64,000 nt of DNA from contig DATCTM010000105.1 in the NCBI GenBank assembly GCA_036567945.1, forward strand, positions 57,782 to 121,781, read 5' to 3'. The notes beneath the pieces were generated by a model, which was given only the letters and a program-made list of their open reading frames with translations, was not told the origin of the DNA and ran no database searches. Of the stretch, positions 25,273 through 35,170 are shown one piece after another (the stretch's first letter is position 1; each line of letters starts with the position of its first letter). The position numbers and the translations under genes were made by a program. The DNA comes from BRH-c54 sp036567945 (GTDB taxonomy: Bacteria > Bacteroidota > Bacteroidia > Flavobacteriales_E > Vicingaceae).

Positions 25273-27429
25273 CTATTTCTTGTTCAACAAAAATTTCTTT
25301 ATCATATAAACGGTCATCAAAATATATCCTAAAATACTTATCAACGTATAGTAAATCATTAAATTAGAGGAATAGGTGAAATGTATTTTGCCTTTACTTT
25401 TAGCAGGAATTATAACTCCCATAATATGGTCGTTTACAGGGCGTATGTTTAGTATTTTGTCATTAAAATAAGCTTTCCAACCGTGGTGATAGTTTTGATT
25501 TAGAAGTAACCATTGTGGTGTTTCAGCATTATTTTCAAATGTAGTTTTAAATTCGTTGTAACCAATATAGCTGTTTTCAATGTTCGTTTTTTCAGGTTGA
25601 AATTCGTAAAGCTGTGGAGTTCCCCAAATTAAACCACTTTGGATACTATCGTTGGCTTGTCTTTCTTTTTTAGGAAAAAACAATATTGGGTTTTGAATAT
25701 TAAAATCTAGTGATTTGTTTCTTATAGCATTTTCGTAAGCACTAAACTGAAAAGGATTGTATCCTACATAAGAAATAGTTTTGTTAAAAGTGGACATGTT
25801 TTTCCATATTCCTTGCGTATAGCTTAACCCCTGATGTTCGTCAAAATATTTTAAAGGCTTGTCATTATCTTTTTGATTGATTTCGTTAGGCAATTCATCA
25901 AAATAGGTGTTAAAACTACTATAAGCATAAGGATAGGAAATTGTAGTTGGAAAAGTAAGTTGGGTTTGTATGCCTAAATCTAAAAAAGCAAAGGTAAAAA
26001 GTGCAGCAAAAATAGAAAGTTTTATACTTTTTTTGAGCAGAAAAACCAATAAGCTAATCATTAACAAAACGGCAACATTAATTACTATATGAGTAGCTAA
26101 AAAGTTAGTCGAAAACTCTGTTAAATCGAATAAATTAGAGATGTTAGTACTAATTTCATTGGAAGAAGTTTTTGTTAATGATATCAATCCAGCTAGCAAA
26201 ATAAGTATTCCAAACACATAAGCTAGGTACTTGTTTTTACCCGCTAATATTGGTGTTTGTAGGAAGTTTTTTAAACCATAAGTAGCAACAATAAGCATTG
26301 CAAAAAGAGCATACGTTCTAAAAAATGAAGGATGTCGGAACACGCCAAAACCTGGTAAGTGGTAGAGTAACCGATAAACAAAAGTATCGCTACCCATGGC
26401 GATAACTAAAAATGCTAGAGTTAAGAAAGTAAGTAATAGCACTTTTTTATTGGTGTAATGCTTGAGAAATCCTACAATAAAGAAAAATAGCCCAACTATA
26501 CCAATATAGGCATTTCGGAGCGATAAATCCGTTCCTTTAAACATCTCTGAATCACTAATAACACCATAAGGAAAAAGAAAAGAAATATAATCTACAAAAG
26601 TAAATGGATTGGAAAGCAAGAATTTATCGTAAGGTAATTTGGATAACCTATTGAAGTAAGGAGTAAATTCTATAAACGACATAATATAAGGAAGCAATAA
26701 AACAGCTGAGACAATTACCATTGTTGCTCCTCCCATAAAAATAGAACTTAGTTGCTGTTTGTTTTTTCTGTTTTGCCAAAAGAAATACAGGAAGATGAAA
26801 AAATAAAAATATATTAATATAATAGTATAAGCCGGACTAGCAGAAGTGGTGTTTAAAGCAATAAACAAGCCTGAAAGGATAGCATATTTTAGTTTGAAAT
26901 TTTTGGAAAATTGATATAAAGTTCCCAAACACCAAGGTAACCAAGCGACACCAGCTAAGAAAACCATTAGTTGAGCAGAACCTACCATTAACCCCGATAA
27001 ACTAAAGCATAAGCCAATAATTGCAGCTGTTTTTTCGTCTTTAAAAAGAGATTTTATCAACCAATACATTCCCAAGCCTGCAATTACAAAGTAAGAAAGT
27101 AGCTCAATTATTAATGATTTCATGGTATATTTTCCAAAAAGCATGATGAACCAAGTTATTGGATTCCACATGCCACTTTGCGGGTCGGAATATGCCGGGT
27201 ATCCCATGTTTTGAAAACTGTTCCAGTAAGGAAAATGTCCGTTCCATAAATAATCGCTAATAAAGTAACGATAAGGAAGGTAGGCATTTACGTTGTCCCA
27301 TTTAGGTACAACCACAAACAACGAAAGTGGCCATAAGCAAACCAAAATAGCCAGTACCATTAAGATGGCATATCGATATGGATAAATGTATTTTATTTTT
27401 GATGATTTTTTGTTTGAACAAATGTACAA
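25273..27429 (-). CDS. YfhO-family multi-pass membrane protein
   Basis: 718 residues with about 12-13 TM helices. The family signature is near the start: PKWDNVNAYLPYRYFISDYL and HFPYWNSFQNMGYPAYSDPQ; a periplasmic C-terminal region (LLNQNYHHGWKAYFNDK) and a final TM helix follow. YfhO proteins are GT-C-like and are linked to sugar modification of cell-wall polymers in Bacillus; the role in Bacteroidota is unclear. The longest frame starts at TTG 27429 and lacks an in-frame ATG until 27360 (MVLAILVCLWPL), just inside the first TM helix, so the start is uncertain. It begins after the tRNA-Arg locus. Confidence 0.85.
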   Translation of the reverse strand: MYICSNKKSSKIKYIYPYRYAILMVLAILVCLWPLSLFVVVPKWDNVNAYLPYRYFISDYLWNGHFPYWNSFQNMGYPAYSDPQSGMWNPITWFIMLFGKYTMKSLIIELLSYFVIAGLGMYWLIKSLFKDEKTAAIIGLCFSLSGLMVGSAQLMVFLAGVAWLPWCLGTLYQFSKNFKLKYAILSGLFIALNTTSASPAYTIILIYFYFFIFLYFFWQNRKNKQQLSSIFMGGATMVIVSAVLLLPYIMSFIEFTPYFNRLSKLPYDKFLLSNPFTFVDYISFLFPYGVISDSEMFKGTDLSLRNAYIGIVGLFFFIVGFLKHYTNKKVLLLTFLTLAFLVIAMGSDTFVYRLLYHLPGFGVFRHPSFFRTYALFAMLIVATYGLKNFLQTPILAGKNKYLAYVFGILILLAGLISLTKTSSNEISTNISNLFDLTEFSTNFLATHIVINVAVLLMISLLVFLLKKSIKLSIFAALFTFAFLDLGIQTQLTFPTTISYPYAYSSFNTYFDELPNEINQKDNDKPLKYFDEHQGLSYTQGIWKNMSTFNKTISYVGYNPFQFSAYENAIRNKSLDFNIQNPILFFPKKERQANDSIQSGLIWGTPQLYEFQPEKTNIENSYIGYNEFKTTFENNAETPQWLLLNQNYHHGWKAYFNDKILNIRPVNDHIMGVIIPAKSKGKIHFTYSSNLMIYYTLISILGYILMTVYMIKKFLLNKK

Positions 27430-27582
27430 TATTTTTAATTGAGGGGTTTGAGTAGGGTAATTTCTTATTTCATATTTTACATTTCATATCTTCTAATCTC
27501 TAATTTCTAATTAATAACCTCCTCACATTAGGAAATAAGAAAAAAACCATTAATTTTAGGCTACAATTTAATATTCACCAAT

Positions 27583-28386
27583 ATGCAAAAAATATTTTTA
27601 TTTGTATTAGTAGTTTCTATGCTGTTTGCTTGCCGAAAATCGGATAGAGATCAAGATAAAACAACGAAAACTTCTCAAGATTATGCCACAGCTCAATCTA
27701 TGGCTCAAGATGTTTTTAAAATGGTACATCAAGCAGCAATGAGTTCTCAGGGAATTGTTGCCAACCCATTAACTAGTGCAACAACATTGTTTGGTTGCGA
27801 TACCATAATTGTTGATACTACCGCTAATCCAATGTGGTTGAAAATTCAATTTAATACCGATTGTGCTAACAATGGTGTTACTAGAAATGGTGAGATTAAG
27901 GCAGAATTTACTTCAAAGTATGATATGTTGGGTTCAACTGTTAAAATTAGCTTTAATAATTATTACTATAATGGATATTATTTTGAAGGTGTTTTAAATT
28001 ATTCATTGACTAATAACTCTAATAACCAACCTGTTTTTGTGATGATAGCTAATGACTTTAAGATAGATGAAGGTAGAAAAAATAGAGCAATTTATTTTAG
28101 CACCAATCAGAACTTTACTATTGAAAGTGGAGCGACTACTGCTGATTTTACTGATGACATCTATAAAATTACAGGAACAGCTACAGGGAGAGCTTTTGCC
28201 GGAAATAGCTTTTCAGCATCTACAGATGGGCTTACTCAATTAGGAAATTGCAATTGGGTAAGCAACGGAACAGTATTGGTAACACCTCAAGGTTTAGCCG
28301 TAAGAAACTTAGATTTTGGTTCAGGATGTGATAATATTGGAACAGTTTTACTTTATGGAGCTACTTATGAAGTAACTTTTCCTTGA
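27583..28386 (+). CDS. Secreted lipoprotein, unknown
   Basis: 267 residues. Lipoprotein signal (FLFVLVVSMLFAC) and then a beta-rich extracytoplasmic domain (ITFNN-like strands, e.g. VKISFNNYYYNGYYFEGVLN, YKITGTATGRAFAGNSF). Four cysteines may form disulphides (LFGCDT, NTDCAN, GNCNW, GSGCDN). Common in Bacteroidota, function unknown. A plus-strand gene, 49 bp before the flavin reductase. Confidence 0.75.
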   Translation: MQKIFLFVLVVSMLFACRKSDRDQDKTTKTSQDYATAQSMAQDVFKMVHQAAMSSQGIVANPLTSATTLFGCDTIIVDTTANPMWLKIQFNTDCANNGVTRNGEIKAEFTSKYDMLGSTVKISFNNYYYNGYYFEGVLNYSLTNNSNNQPVFVMIANDFKIDEGRKNRAIYFSTNQNFTIESGATTADFTDDIYKITGTATGRAFAGNSFSASTDGLTQLGNCNWVSNGTVLVTPQGLAVRNLDFGSGCDNIGTVLLYGATYEVTFP

Positions 28387-28435
28387 AATAATAAAAATGG
28401 ACTTTTAAAAAGTTAAATTCAAAAAAATATAACTT

Positions 28436-29272
28436 ATGCTAACAATAAACCCAAAAGAAATACCAGTACCAAAACTTCATCATTATTTATTAGGAGGTGT
28501 TGGTCCGAGACCAATTGCATTGGCAAGTACAGTAGATAAAGACGGAAACCCGAATCTAAGTCCGTTTAGTTTTTTCAATGTGTTTAGTGCCAATCCGCCC
28601 ATTATGGTTTTTTCTCCTGCCAGAAGTGGTAGAACAGGTGCTACAAAAAATACCTTCGATAATGTGAAAGAAACTCGTGAAGTGGTAATAAATGTGGTAA
28701 CTTATGATATTGTTCAACAAGTTTCATTAGCCAGTTCTCCTTATGAAAAAGGCGTAAATGAATTTATAAAATCAGGGTTAACACCTGTTGCTTCAGATAT
28801 AATAAAACCGTTTAGAGTAAAAGAATCTCCAGTGCAATTTGAGTGTAAGGTGAACGATATTATTGAGTTGGGACAAGATGGTGGGGCAGGGAATTTGGTA
28901 ATTTGCGAAGTAGTAAAAATTCATATTAATGAGAAGGTATTGGATGAAAATAATATGATAGACCAACAAAAAATTGATTTAGTAAGTCGTATGGGTGGAA
29001 ATTGGTATTGCCGAGCCGACCATCATGCTATGTTTGAAGTAGCTAAGCCTATTACTACTATTGGAATAGGAGTAGATGCCATTCCTGAAAAAATTAGAAA
29101 TAGTAACATATTGACAGGGAATGAACTAGGTTTGTTAGGAAGTGTAGAACAACTCCCGACACAAGAGGAAATAGCAGCATTTCATTATGATGGCAATAAC
29201 CCTCACCAAGATGCTCATGTGTTAATTAAACAAGGTAAGGTTGTAGATGCCTGGAAAGTATTGTTGAAATAA
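28436..29272 (+). CDS. Flavin reductase-like FMN-binding protein
   Basis: 278 residues, longer than typical 200-residue members. The flavin reductase-like fold shows GGVGPRPIALASTVDKDGN, then LSPFSFFNVFSANPPIMVFS and the TKNTFDNVKETREVVINVV segment that binds FMN and NAD(P)H in this family. It transfers electrons from NAD(P)H to a flavin; substrate or partner oxygenase not identifiable here. The extra C-terminal 70 residues (GLLGSVEQLPTQEEIAAFHY) occur in the Bacteroidota subgroup. A cytosolic enzyme, upstream of the AtoE-type transporter. Confidence 0.85.
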   Translation: MLTINPKEIPVPKLHHYLLGGVGPRPIALASTVDKDGNPNLSPFSFFNVFSANPPIMVFSPARSGRTGATKNTFDNVKETREVVINVVTYDIVQQVSLASSPYEKGVNEFIKSGLTPVASDIIKPFRVKESPVQFECKVNDIIELGQDGGAGNLVICEVVKIHINEKVLDENNMIDQQKIDLVSRMGGNWYCRADHHAMFEVAKPITTIGIGVDAIPEKIRNSNILTGNELGLLGSVEQLPTQEEIAAFHYDGNNPHQDAHVLIKQGKVVDAWKVLLK

Positions 29273-29302
29273 ACTTTTAAAGTCAAAACCTTATAAACTA
29301 TC

Positions 29303-30703
29303 TTGAGTTTCTCCGATAAATATACCAAAGCCTTTAAATACTTACTACCTACGCCATTTACCATTGCGGTAGTGCTTACCTTACTTACTTTTTTTATTGT
29401 ACTTTTTACCACCAAACCTATTAATAACGGTTTTGCGGCTTATTCTTTTGATGTGTTGCATTTTTGGGAACAAGGCTTTTGGGATAACGGATTGTTGGTT
29501 TTCGCTGTCCAAATGATGCTGATGTTGGTGTTGGGACATATATTGGCATTGACAAAACCATTTAATAATTTAATTTTAATAGTGGTAAGACATTGTACTA
29601 CCACAGCTAAAGCCGCTTTTTTAGTAACACTGTTAACGGTATTAGTAAGTTTATTCAATTGGGGACTAGGATTAATTTTTGGGGCTATTTTTGCTAGAAA
29701 AGTGGGCGAATATGCTCAGCAACAACAACTTTCTATTAATTATCCGTTAATTGGAGCAGCAGGTTATTCCGGTTTAATGGTTTGGCATGGTGGCTTATCT
29801 GGTTCATCGTTGGCAAAAGTTGCTGAAGATAATCATATTAAAGAAATGATGGCGGGTATTTTTAGTGAAGTTCAACTGGCTGCCTTGCCCGAAAAAATAT
29901 CTTATGCCGAAACCGTTTGGTCGCCTATGAATATTGTGGTGATGCTAATGGTAATTGTAATTTTACCTATTGCTATGTTTTGGTTGGGGAAAAGAACTAC
30001 ATCAGCCACTTTTACATTGACTACTCCTCGTAATAATGAAACCGAAAAAGTAGATTTTACCAGCCTTGAAGGAGCTGAAAAATTAGATTATTCTCGCATA
30101 TTTTCTTTGTTTTTTGGAGGAGCAATTTTGTGTTACTTGGCGGTTAAAATTGTAACGGTGCATCATTTTAATGTGTTAGATTTCTTTACACCCAACAATA
30201 TTAATATGCTTTTGTTAGGGTTGGGAATAACGCTTCACAAAAATTTTACGGAATTTTTAACTGCATTGGATGAGGCTATTTTAGGAGCAGCAGGAATATT
30301 AATTCAATTTCCCTTGTATTTCGGAATTATGGGCATGATGAAAAATAGTGGTTTAATAGCCGACATTGCTGATTTTTTTGTTTCTATATCGAATACGGTA
30401 ACGTATCCTATTTATACTTTTTTTAGTGCAGGACTAATCAATATTTTTGTACCAAGTGGAGGTGGACAATGGGCAGTGCAAGGACCGATAATTGTGCAGG
30501 CAGCACAAGATGTAGGGGTAAGTTTACCAAAAAGCATTTTAGCCTTGGCTTATGGTGATCAGTTAACTAACATGTTACAGCCTTTTTGGGCGTTACCATT
30601 GTTGGGTATTACAGGACTTAAAGCCAAAGAAATACTGCCTTATACCTTGTTTTTAATGTTGGTAGGATTAATTATTTTTGTAAGTTGTTTATTAATTTTT
30701 TAG
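29303..30703 (+). CDS. Short-chain fatty acid transporter, AtoE-type
   Basis: 466 residues with about 11-12 TM helices. Motifs match the AtoE/TIGR00366 family: YTKAFKYLLPTPFTIAVVLT, SLFNWGLGLIFGAIFARKV, GLMVWHGGLSGSS, FVPSGGGQWAVQGPIIVQAA and YGDQLTNMLQPFWALPLLG. The family imports short-chain fatty acids such as acetoacetate or butyrate by an ion-coupled route across the inner membrane. The start is TTG 29303; no in-frame ATG precedes the first TM helix. One base separates it from the next lipoprotein gene. Confidence 0.9.
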   Translation: MSFSDKYTKAFKYLLPTPFTIAVVLTLLTFFIVLFTTKPINNGFAAYSFDVLHFWEQGFWDNGLLVFAVQMMLMLVLGHILALTKPFNNLILIVVRHCTTTAKAAFLVTLLTVLVSLFNWGLGLIFGAIFARKVGEYAQQQQLSINYPLIGAAGYSGLMVWHGGLSGSSLAKVAEDNHIKEMMAGIFSEVQLAALPEKISYAETVWSPMNIVVMLMVIVILPIAMFWLGKRTTSATFTLTTPRNNETEKVDFTSLEGAEKLDYSRIFSLFFGGAILCYLAVKIVTVHHFNVLDFFTPNNINMLLLGLGITLHKNFTEFLTALDEAILGAAGILIQFPLYFGIMGMMKNSGLIADIADFFVSISNTVTYPIYTFFSAGLINIFVPSGGGQWAVQGPIIVQAAQDVGVSLPKSILALAYGDQLTNMLQPFWALPLLGITGLKAKEILPYTLFLMLVGLIIFVSCLLIF

Positions 30704-30704
30704 C

Positions 30705-31178
30705 ATGAAGAAACTATTGTCATATTTGTTTATCATTTCTGTTTTATTAATTTCAGGATGTTCTTGGGTTGAATATTTTACGGTAGGTAATAAAACAGAT
30801 AATCCTATAACTGTTACTTATGAATTAGCAAAGATGGAGGAAGGCAATATTTTTGGAATTTTCACTAATATTCCAGAGGCTTATCAATTATCTAAATCAA
30901 GTAAAATACAATGGGATAATAAAATTGAATTAGAAGATTTGGATGGTAATCCGGCAATAGTTAAAGTGATATTACCACCAAAAACGATAATGATTTTTGG
31001 TCGATTGCATAACGATACTTACGAAAGCAATAATCAACAATTTATTAATAGCCGAGATTTTAATTTCGGTAAAATGTCTATTGACCAATCAGAAAAAACT
31101 ATTCAAATTACCAAAACTACTTTTGATGATTATTTTGTTAAGAAGAATGGGTATGTAAAATTTGATGTGGAAGAATAG
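30705..31178 (+). CDS. Small lipoprotein, unknown
   Basis: 157 residues with lipoprotein signal (LFIISVLLISGC) and one beta-rich domain (NKTDNPITVTYELAK, AIVKVILPPKTIMIFGR). It begins 1 bp after the AtoE-type gene, so it is co-transcribed with it. No family recognised. Confidence 0.72.
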   Translation: MKKLLSYLFIISVLLISGCSWVEYFTVGNKTDNPITVTYELAKMEEGNIFGIFTNIPEAYQLSKSSKIQWDNKIELEDLDGNPAIVKVILPPKTIMIFGRLHNDTYESNNQQFINSRDFNFGKMSIDQSEKTIQITKTTFDDYFVKKNGYVKFDVEE

Positions 31179-31191
31179 ATAAGTGTTAAAA

Positions 31192-32427
31192 TCAGACCAC
31201 AGGTAAATCATCCACGGTTTTAGAGTCTAGAGCATCTCTCAAGCCATTACCGACTAAGATAAATGCTAATACCATGAGTACAATGGCAATTCCAGGGAAA
31301 GCAGCTAAATAAGCATTCCCTGTAATAATGTATCCTTTATGTTCGGCAATAATTTTTCCCCAAGTAGCTTGAGGTGGTTGAGCACCAATACCAATAAAAC
31401 TTAATCCGGCCTCAACCAAAATAGCAGCAGCAAAATTAATAGCAGAAATAACAATAACGGGTCCCAACACATTGGGAATAATATGTCCGGAAATAATTCT
31501 AAAGTTAGTAAAACCTAAGGCTCTTCCCGCTTCAACAAATTCTTTCTCTCTTAAACTAAGTACTTGTCCGCGCACTACACGAGCCACTTCCACCCACATG
31601 GTTAAACCAACAGCTATAAACACTTGCCAGTGTCCTTTGCCAAGTGCCAACGTAATAGCAATAACTAATAATAGGGTAGGGATGGACCAAACCACATTAA
31701 TAATCCATATAATAACATCATCCACCCACCCTCTAAAATAACCGCCAATAGCTCCTAGTGTAATTCCAATTACCAATGAAATAAACACTGAAATAAATCC
31801 TACAGAAAGCGAAATCCATGTTCCTGCCATTAGTCTGCTTAACAAGTCTCTGCCATATTTGTCGGTTCCTAAATAGTAAGTTTTTCTAACAATATTATTC
31901 GATTTAATTTCTTTTTGAAGTTCTTCAATGGTCATGGTTTTTTTACCATCTTCATGAGTATAAAATTCTAATTCACCGTTATTTTCTTTAATTTCTTCGT
32001 TAGATAAAGCAAAAACAATATCTGCTAAATCAAATTTTACAATAGGACCATTATTTACATCACCTCCGGTGTATTTTTCTACAATAATTTTAGTTCCTTC
32101 AAAACTATAATCATAAACAGGGATTACCTGATAGGTGTTTTCTATTCCTTCCGAAAATTTAGACCACCAAGATTGATTGATTGCTTTTCTGTTTTTCTTT
32201 ATTTTCAATAGGTCAATAGTAAATCCGGGCTTTTTTGTTGTCAATTCTAAGGTTTGGTCGTTTGCTTTAGGAGTATTGTCAGGACGAGCTAAAGGACCTA
32301 AAATAGCAATCATGGCTGCCATGAAAATAATAAACATACCAAAAACAGAAAGCTTGTTTCTTTTTAGTCTCTGCCAAGCCATTTTGCTCAATGACTTCGA
32401 TTTAGTGATGTTTTTTTTGTTATTCAT
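31192..32427 (-). CDS. ABC transporter permease, DppC/OppC type
   Basis: 411 residues. An N-terminal OppC_N helix (LSVFGMFIIFMAAMIAILG) precedes a large periplasmic loop (residues 60-195) between TM1 and TM2. Five more TM helices form the permease core, with the EAA-type motif VEAGRALGFTNFRIISGHII. This is the membrane subunit for peptide or nickel uptake systems. No ATPase, binding-protein or DppB partner lies nearby, so those subunits must be elsewhere. Its start overlaps the GT2 gene end by 8 bp, an unusual operon partner. Confidence 0.88.
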   Translation of the reverse strand: MNNKKNITKSKSLSKMAWQRLKRNKLSVFGMFIIFMAAMIAILGPLARPDNTPKANDQTLELTTKKPGFTIDLLKIKKNRKAINQSWWSKFSEGIENTYQVIPVYDYSFEGTKIIVEKYTGGDVNNGPIVKFDLADIVFALSNEEIKENNGELEFYTHEDGKKTMTIEELQKEIKSNNIVRKTYYLGTDKYGRDLLSRLMAGTWISLSVGFISVFISLVIGITLGAIGGYFRGWVDDVIIWIINVVWSIPTLLLVIAITLALGKGHWQVFIAVGLTMWVEVARVVRGQVLSLREKEFVEAGRALGFTNFRIISGHIIPNVLGPVIVISAINFAAAILVEAGLSFIGIGAQPPQATWGKIIAEHKGYIITGNAYLAAFPGIAIVLMVLAFILVGNGLRDALDSKTVDDLPVV

Positions 32428-33559
32428 GATACCTTCTTCCTTTCCATTTGAAATCTGTAATTAATGCCAACAGCCCTATAAACACAATATATATAGGATA
32501 AATAAGCATTACAAAAACAAAAAGAACAAGATGCTTTTTCTTATTAAAAAAGTTTGCAGCCAAATATAGTAATATAAAATCAATAAGCCATTTAGAAGTG
32601 AGTAAGATTATACCAACAACCCTAAAACTATCGACCAACAATATTTCAGCATAGATTAAAAACTGAATAAGGTTAGAAAGGTAAACTATTGAACTAAAAT
32701 ATATTAAATTGCTGTTTTTGTATTTTTTTGCTTTCGATGCCCACCTTAATCGTTGTTGGATAAAAGCTGAAAATGTCGAGGTTTTATCTGTTTTAACAAT
32801 AAACTTGTCATCTAGAATACCGTTGATTACTTGTTGTTGGTCAACAAATTTTTCTAGCAAAAAAATATCATCACCTGAAGGAGTTTTGTGCTTATCAAAA
32901 CCATTCACATTTCCAAAAACTGCTTTTTTGTAAGCAATGTTGGCTCCGTTATTTAAAATAGGGAGTTTATTTCCTAAGGCTCCAAAAGTAAGGGCTTGCA
33001 TGGCTAAAAAATCTAATTCTTGGAAACTATCTAATAATAAATTACTTAAAGTTTGCTCTTTAAAACTTACCGAGCCAAGCAACATGGCTGTTTCATTGTT
33101 GCTAAATGACTGATTAATGTATGAAAGCCAATTTTCAGGAACTTCACAATCAGCATCTGTAGAAGCAATAATGGGATAGTTAGCATTTTCTATTCCAAGT
33201 TGCAAAGCTGCTTTTTTACCATGTTCGGAACTTAAGTGAAGTAGTTGAATATTTAATTTGCTTGTTGTTTGGTAAGTTTCAATTTGTCGAACGCTGTCGT
33301 CTTCAGAATGGTCGTTTACTAAAATAACCTCAAATAAAGTATTGTTATAAAGCTGTTTTTCTAAAGTAGAAAGACAAGCAAAAATATTGTTGCTTTCATT
33401 CCTAAAAGCTATCACTACCGAAATTTTATTTTTAGGGTTATCTGCTTGCTGAAAAGTTGCTTTTTTTTGCTGTTTCAACCAACCTATAATGATATATACC
33501 ATCGACAAAAAGTAAATGGCAGAAATAAAGACGATTAAGTATAAAATTAAATTTTGCAA
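32420..33559 (-). CDS. Family 2 glycosyltransferase, membrane-anchored
   Basis: 379 residues. One N-terminal TM helix, then the GT-A core: ISVVIAFRNESNNIFACLST, VILVNDHSEDDSVRQIE, and the DxD-like metal site STDADCEVP. A QRLRWASKAKKY motif, as in processive GT2 enzymes, precedes three C-terminal TM helices. It adds sugars from nucleotide donors to a membrane acceptor. Start TTG 33559 follows the stop of the flippase-like gene by one base. The operon 34520-31192 joins a TM-rich protein, this transferase and an ABC permease. Confidence 0.88.
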   Translation of the reverse strand: MQNLILYLIVFISAIYFLSMVYIIIGWLKQQKKATFQQADNPKNKISVVIAFRNESNNIFACLSTLEKQLYNNTLFEVILVNDHSEDDSVRQIETYQTTSKLNIQLLHLSSEHGKKAALQLGIENANYPIIASTDADCEVPENWLSYINQSFSNNETAMLLGSVSFKEQTLSNLLLDSFQELDFLAMQALTFGALGNKLPILNNGANIAYKKAVFGNVNGFDKHKTPSGDDIFLLEKFVDQQQVINGILDDKFIVKTDKTSTFSAFIQQRLRWASKAKKYKNSNLIYFSSIVYLSNLIQFLIYAEILLVDSFRVVGIILLTSKWLIDFILLYLAANFFNKKKHLVLFVFVMLIYPIYIVFIGLLALITDFKWKGRRYHE

Positions 33560-33560
33560 G

Positions 33561-34520
33561 CTAAAATTTGAGTTGTTTTAATCCGCTAATTCCTATAATT
33601 GAAGGCAAAGCTACATTAATTATCCACAAACTTACAGCAGCACTAATAATTAATAAACTATCGGTAGAAACTGAGCTGAAAACAACTAAAGCAACAGAGC
33701 CTCTTACGGCAATTTCGGAAATAACAAATGTGGGGATAAAAGAGCTAATTACAAAAAATAAAGGGATTAAACTAAATGTCGCAACATTGTTTATCGGAAT
33801 ATGAAAAGCGGTGAGTACCAAGTAAAATTGAATTACAAATACAAAATACCTTACTAAACTAAAAAACAACACTGTACTTTTTTCTTGAGCGCTTAAAAAA
33901 CTGAATTTTTCCAACCACTTTTTTTTGTTTAAAAAGGGTATTTTTTGGATGACTGTCAATATGGGTTTGGAGTAAAAATAAACAAGAAATAACAATATGG
34001 TAATGATACCTCCTACTATTATCCATAAAGTAAAATAATTTTTAAATAAGATATTTTCTTTTAGAAAAAATATAGCAACAAATCCTCCCAAAAAAGTGAT
34101 AATAACCTGACTGAAAGAAGCTAAAAATGTAACACCAATTAGGCCGGTTAAGTGAGTTTTATTATCGAGTAAATAAACTCTGGCGGGAATTTCACCAATT
34201 CTGTTGGGAGTTGTTAATCCAATAGTGATGCCTGCAAACACATGTTTTAAGGTTTTTATAAATGGAACATTTTCAAATTTTCGGATAACAAATTTCCATT
34301 TATAAGCTTCTATTCCCCAATTTACAGGCATTAGCAACAAAACAATAAGTAGTAAAATATAGTTTTCGGGAGTTAAAACAGAAAATGAAGCAAGGTGTGT
34401 ATCAATATCATCTTTTAGTCGGAAATAAATGTAAATAAGTGCTAAAACGCCAATAATTATCCTAGCAAGTAAATTGATATATTTGTATGATTTTTTATGT
34501 GAATTCAAAACAGGTAGCAA
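33561..34520 (-). CDS. Lysylphosphatidylglycerol synthetase-type TM protein (UPF0104/AglD-like)
   Basis: 319 residues, eight or nine TM helices. Matches the LPG_synthase_TM/UPF0104 pattern: PVNWGIEAYKWKFVIRKF, FAGITIGLTTPNRIGEIPAR, then VISSFIPTFVISEIAVRGSV. Proteins of this group flip or modify lipid-linked molecules. Start is TTG 34520, three bases from the TTG of ruvC on the other strand; TTG 34508 is an alternative. It heads the operon with the GT2 enzyme. Confidence 0.85.
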   Translation of the reverse strand: MLPVLNSHKKSYKYINLLARIIIGVLALIYIYFRLKDDIDTHLASFSVLTPENYILLLIVLLLMPVNWGIEAYKWKFVIRKFENVPFIKTLKHVFAGITIGLTTPNRIGEIPARVYLLDNKTHLTGLIGVTFLASFSQVIITFLGGFVAIFFLKENILFKNYFTLWIIVGGIITILLFLVYFYSKPILTVIQKIPFLNKKKWLEKFSFLSAQEKSTVLFFSLVRYFVFVIQFYLVLTAFHIPINNVATFSLIPLFFVISSFIPTFVISEIAVRGSVALVVFSSVSTDSLLIISAAVSLWIINVALPSIIGISGLKQLKF

Positions 34521-34523
34521 AAA

Positions 34524-35075
34524 TTGGTTAAAGATAAGATAATATTAGGAATAGACCCCGGAACCACAATTATGGGTTATGGTGTAATTCACATCAAAAA
34601 TAACAAAATGAGTTTATTGGCAATGGGTTCTATCAATTTAACTAAAATAGATACCCATTTTATGAAGTTGAAGAAGATTTTTGAGCGAACCAATTACCTT
34701 ATTGATGAATACAAACCCGATGAAGTAGCTATTGAAGCACCATTTATGGGTAAAAATCCGCAATCGATGCTGAAATTGGGACGAGCACAAGGAATTTCTA
34801 TTGCTGTGGCGTTGTCGAGAGAAATTCCGGTAACAGAATATTCGCCAAAAAAAATAAAGCAATCGATTACCGGTAAAGGAACAGCTTCTAAAGAACAAGT
34901 TGCCGGGATGCTAGTTTCGTTGCTAAAAATAAAAACAATACCTACGCATTTAGATGCTTCCGATGGATTGGCAGTAGCGGTTTGTCATTATTTTCAAATG
35001 GGGAAACCTGTTGGTGAAAAAGGATATACAGGATGGAAAGCTTTTATAAAAGAAAATCCAAGCAGAGCTAAATAA
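34524..35075 (+). CDS. ruvC: Crossover junction endodeoxyribonuclease RuvC
   Basis: 183 residues. Catalytic acidic residues sit in IILGIDPGTTIMGYG, VAIEAPFMGKNPQSMLKLG and HLDASDGLAVAVCHY, as in E. coli RuvC. It resolves Holliday junctions as a dimer with RuvAB. In-frame TAG at 34515-34517 excludes any earlier start, so TTG 34524 is the only good start. It is divergent from the TM flippase-like gene with 3 bp between the start codons. The C-terminal extension (GKPVGEKGYTGWKAFIKENP) is common in Bacteroidota. Confidence 0.95.
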   Translation: MVKDKIILGIDPGTTIMGYGVIHIKNNKMSLLAMGSINLTKIDTHFMKLKKIFERTNYLIDEYKPDEVAIEAPFMGKNPQSMLKLGRAQGISIAVALSREIPVTEYSPKKIKQSITGKGTASKEQVAGMLVSLLKIKTIPTHLDASDGLAVAVCHYFQMGKPVGEKGYTGWKAFIKENPSRAK

Positions 35076-35170
35076 ATGTGGCAATGTGTAAGTGTAACAA
35101 TGTAACAATTTGAAAAATGTAATAATTATAAACAAACCTCAAATCTCAAGTTTGAAACCTTGAACTAAAC

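Noticed and set aside
35076..35170. AATGTAAC-like short repeats as a CRISPR or regulatory array
   Set aside because: Irregular spacing and length, low complexity; no spacer-repeat order. No CRISPR array was seen in the window.
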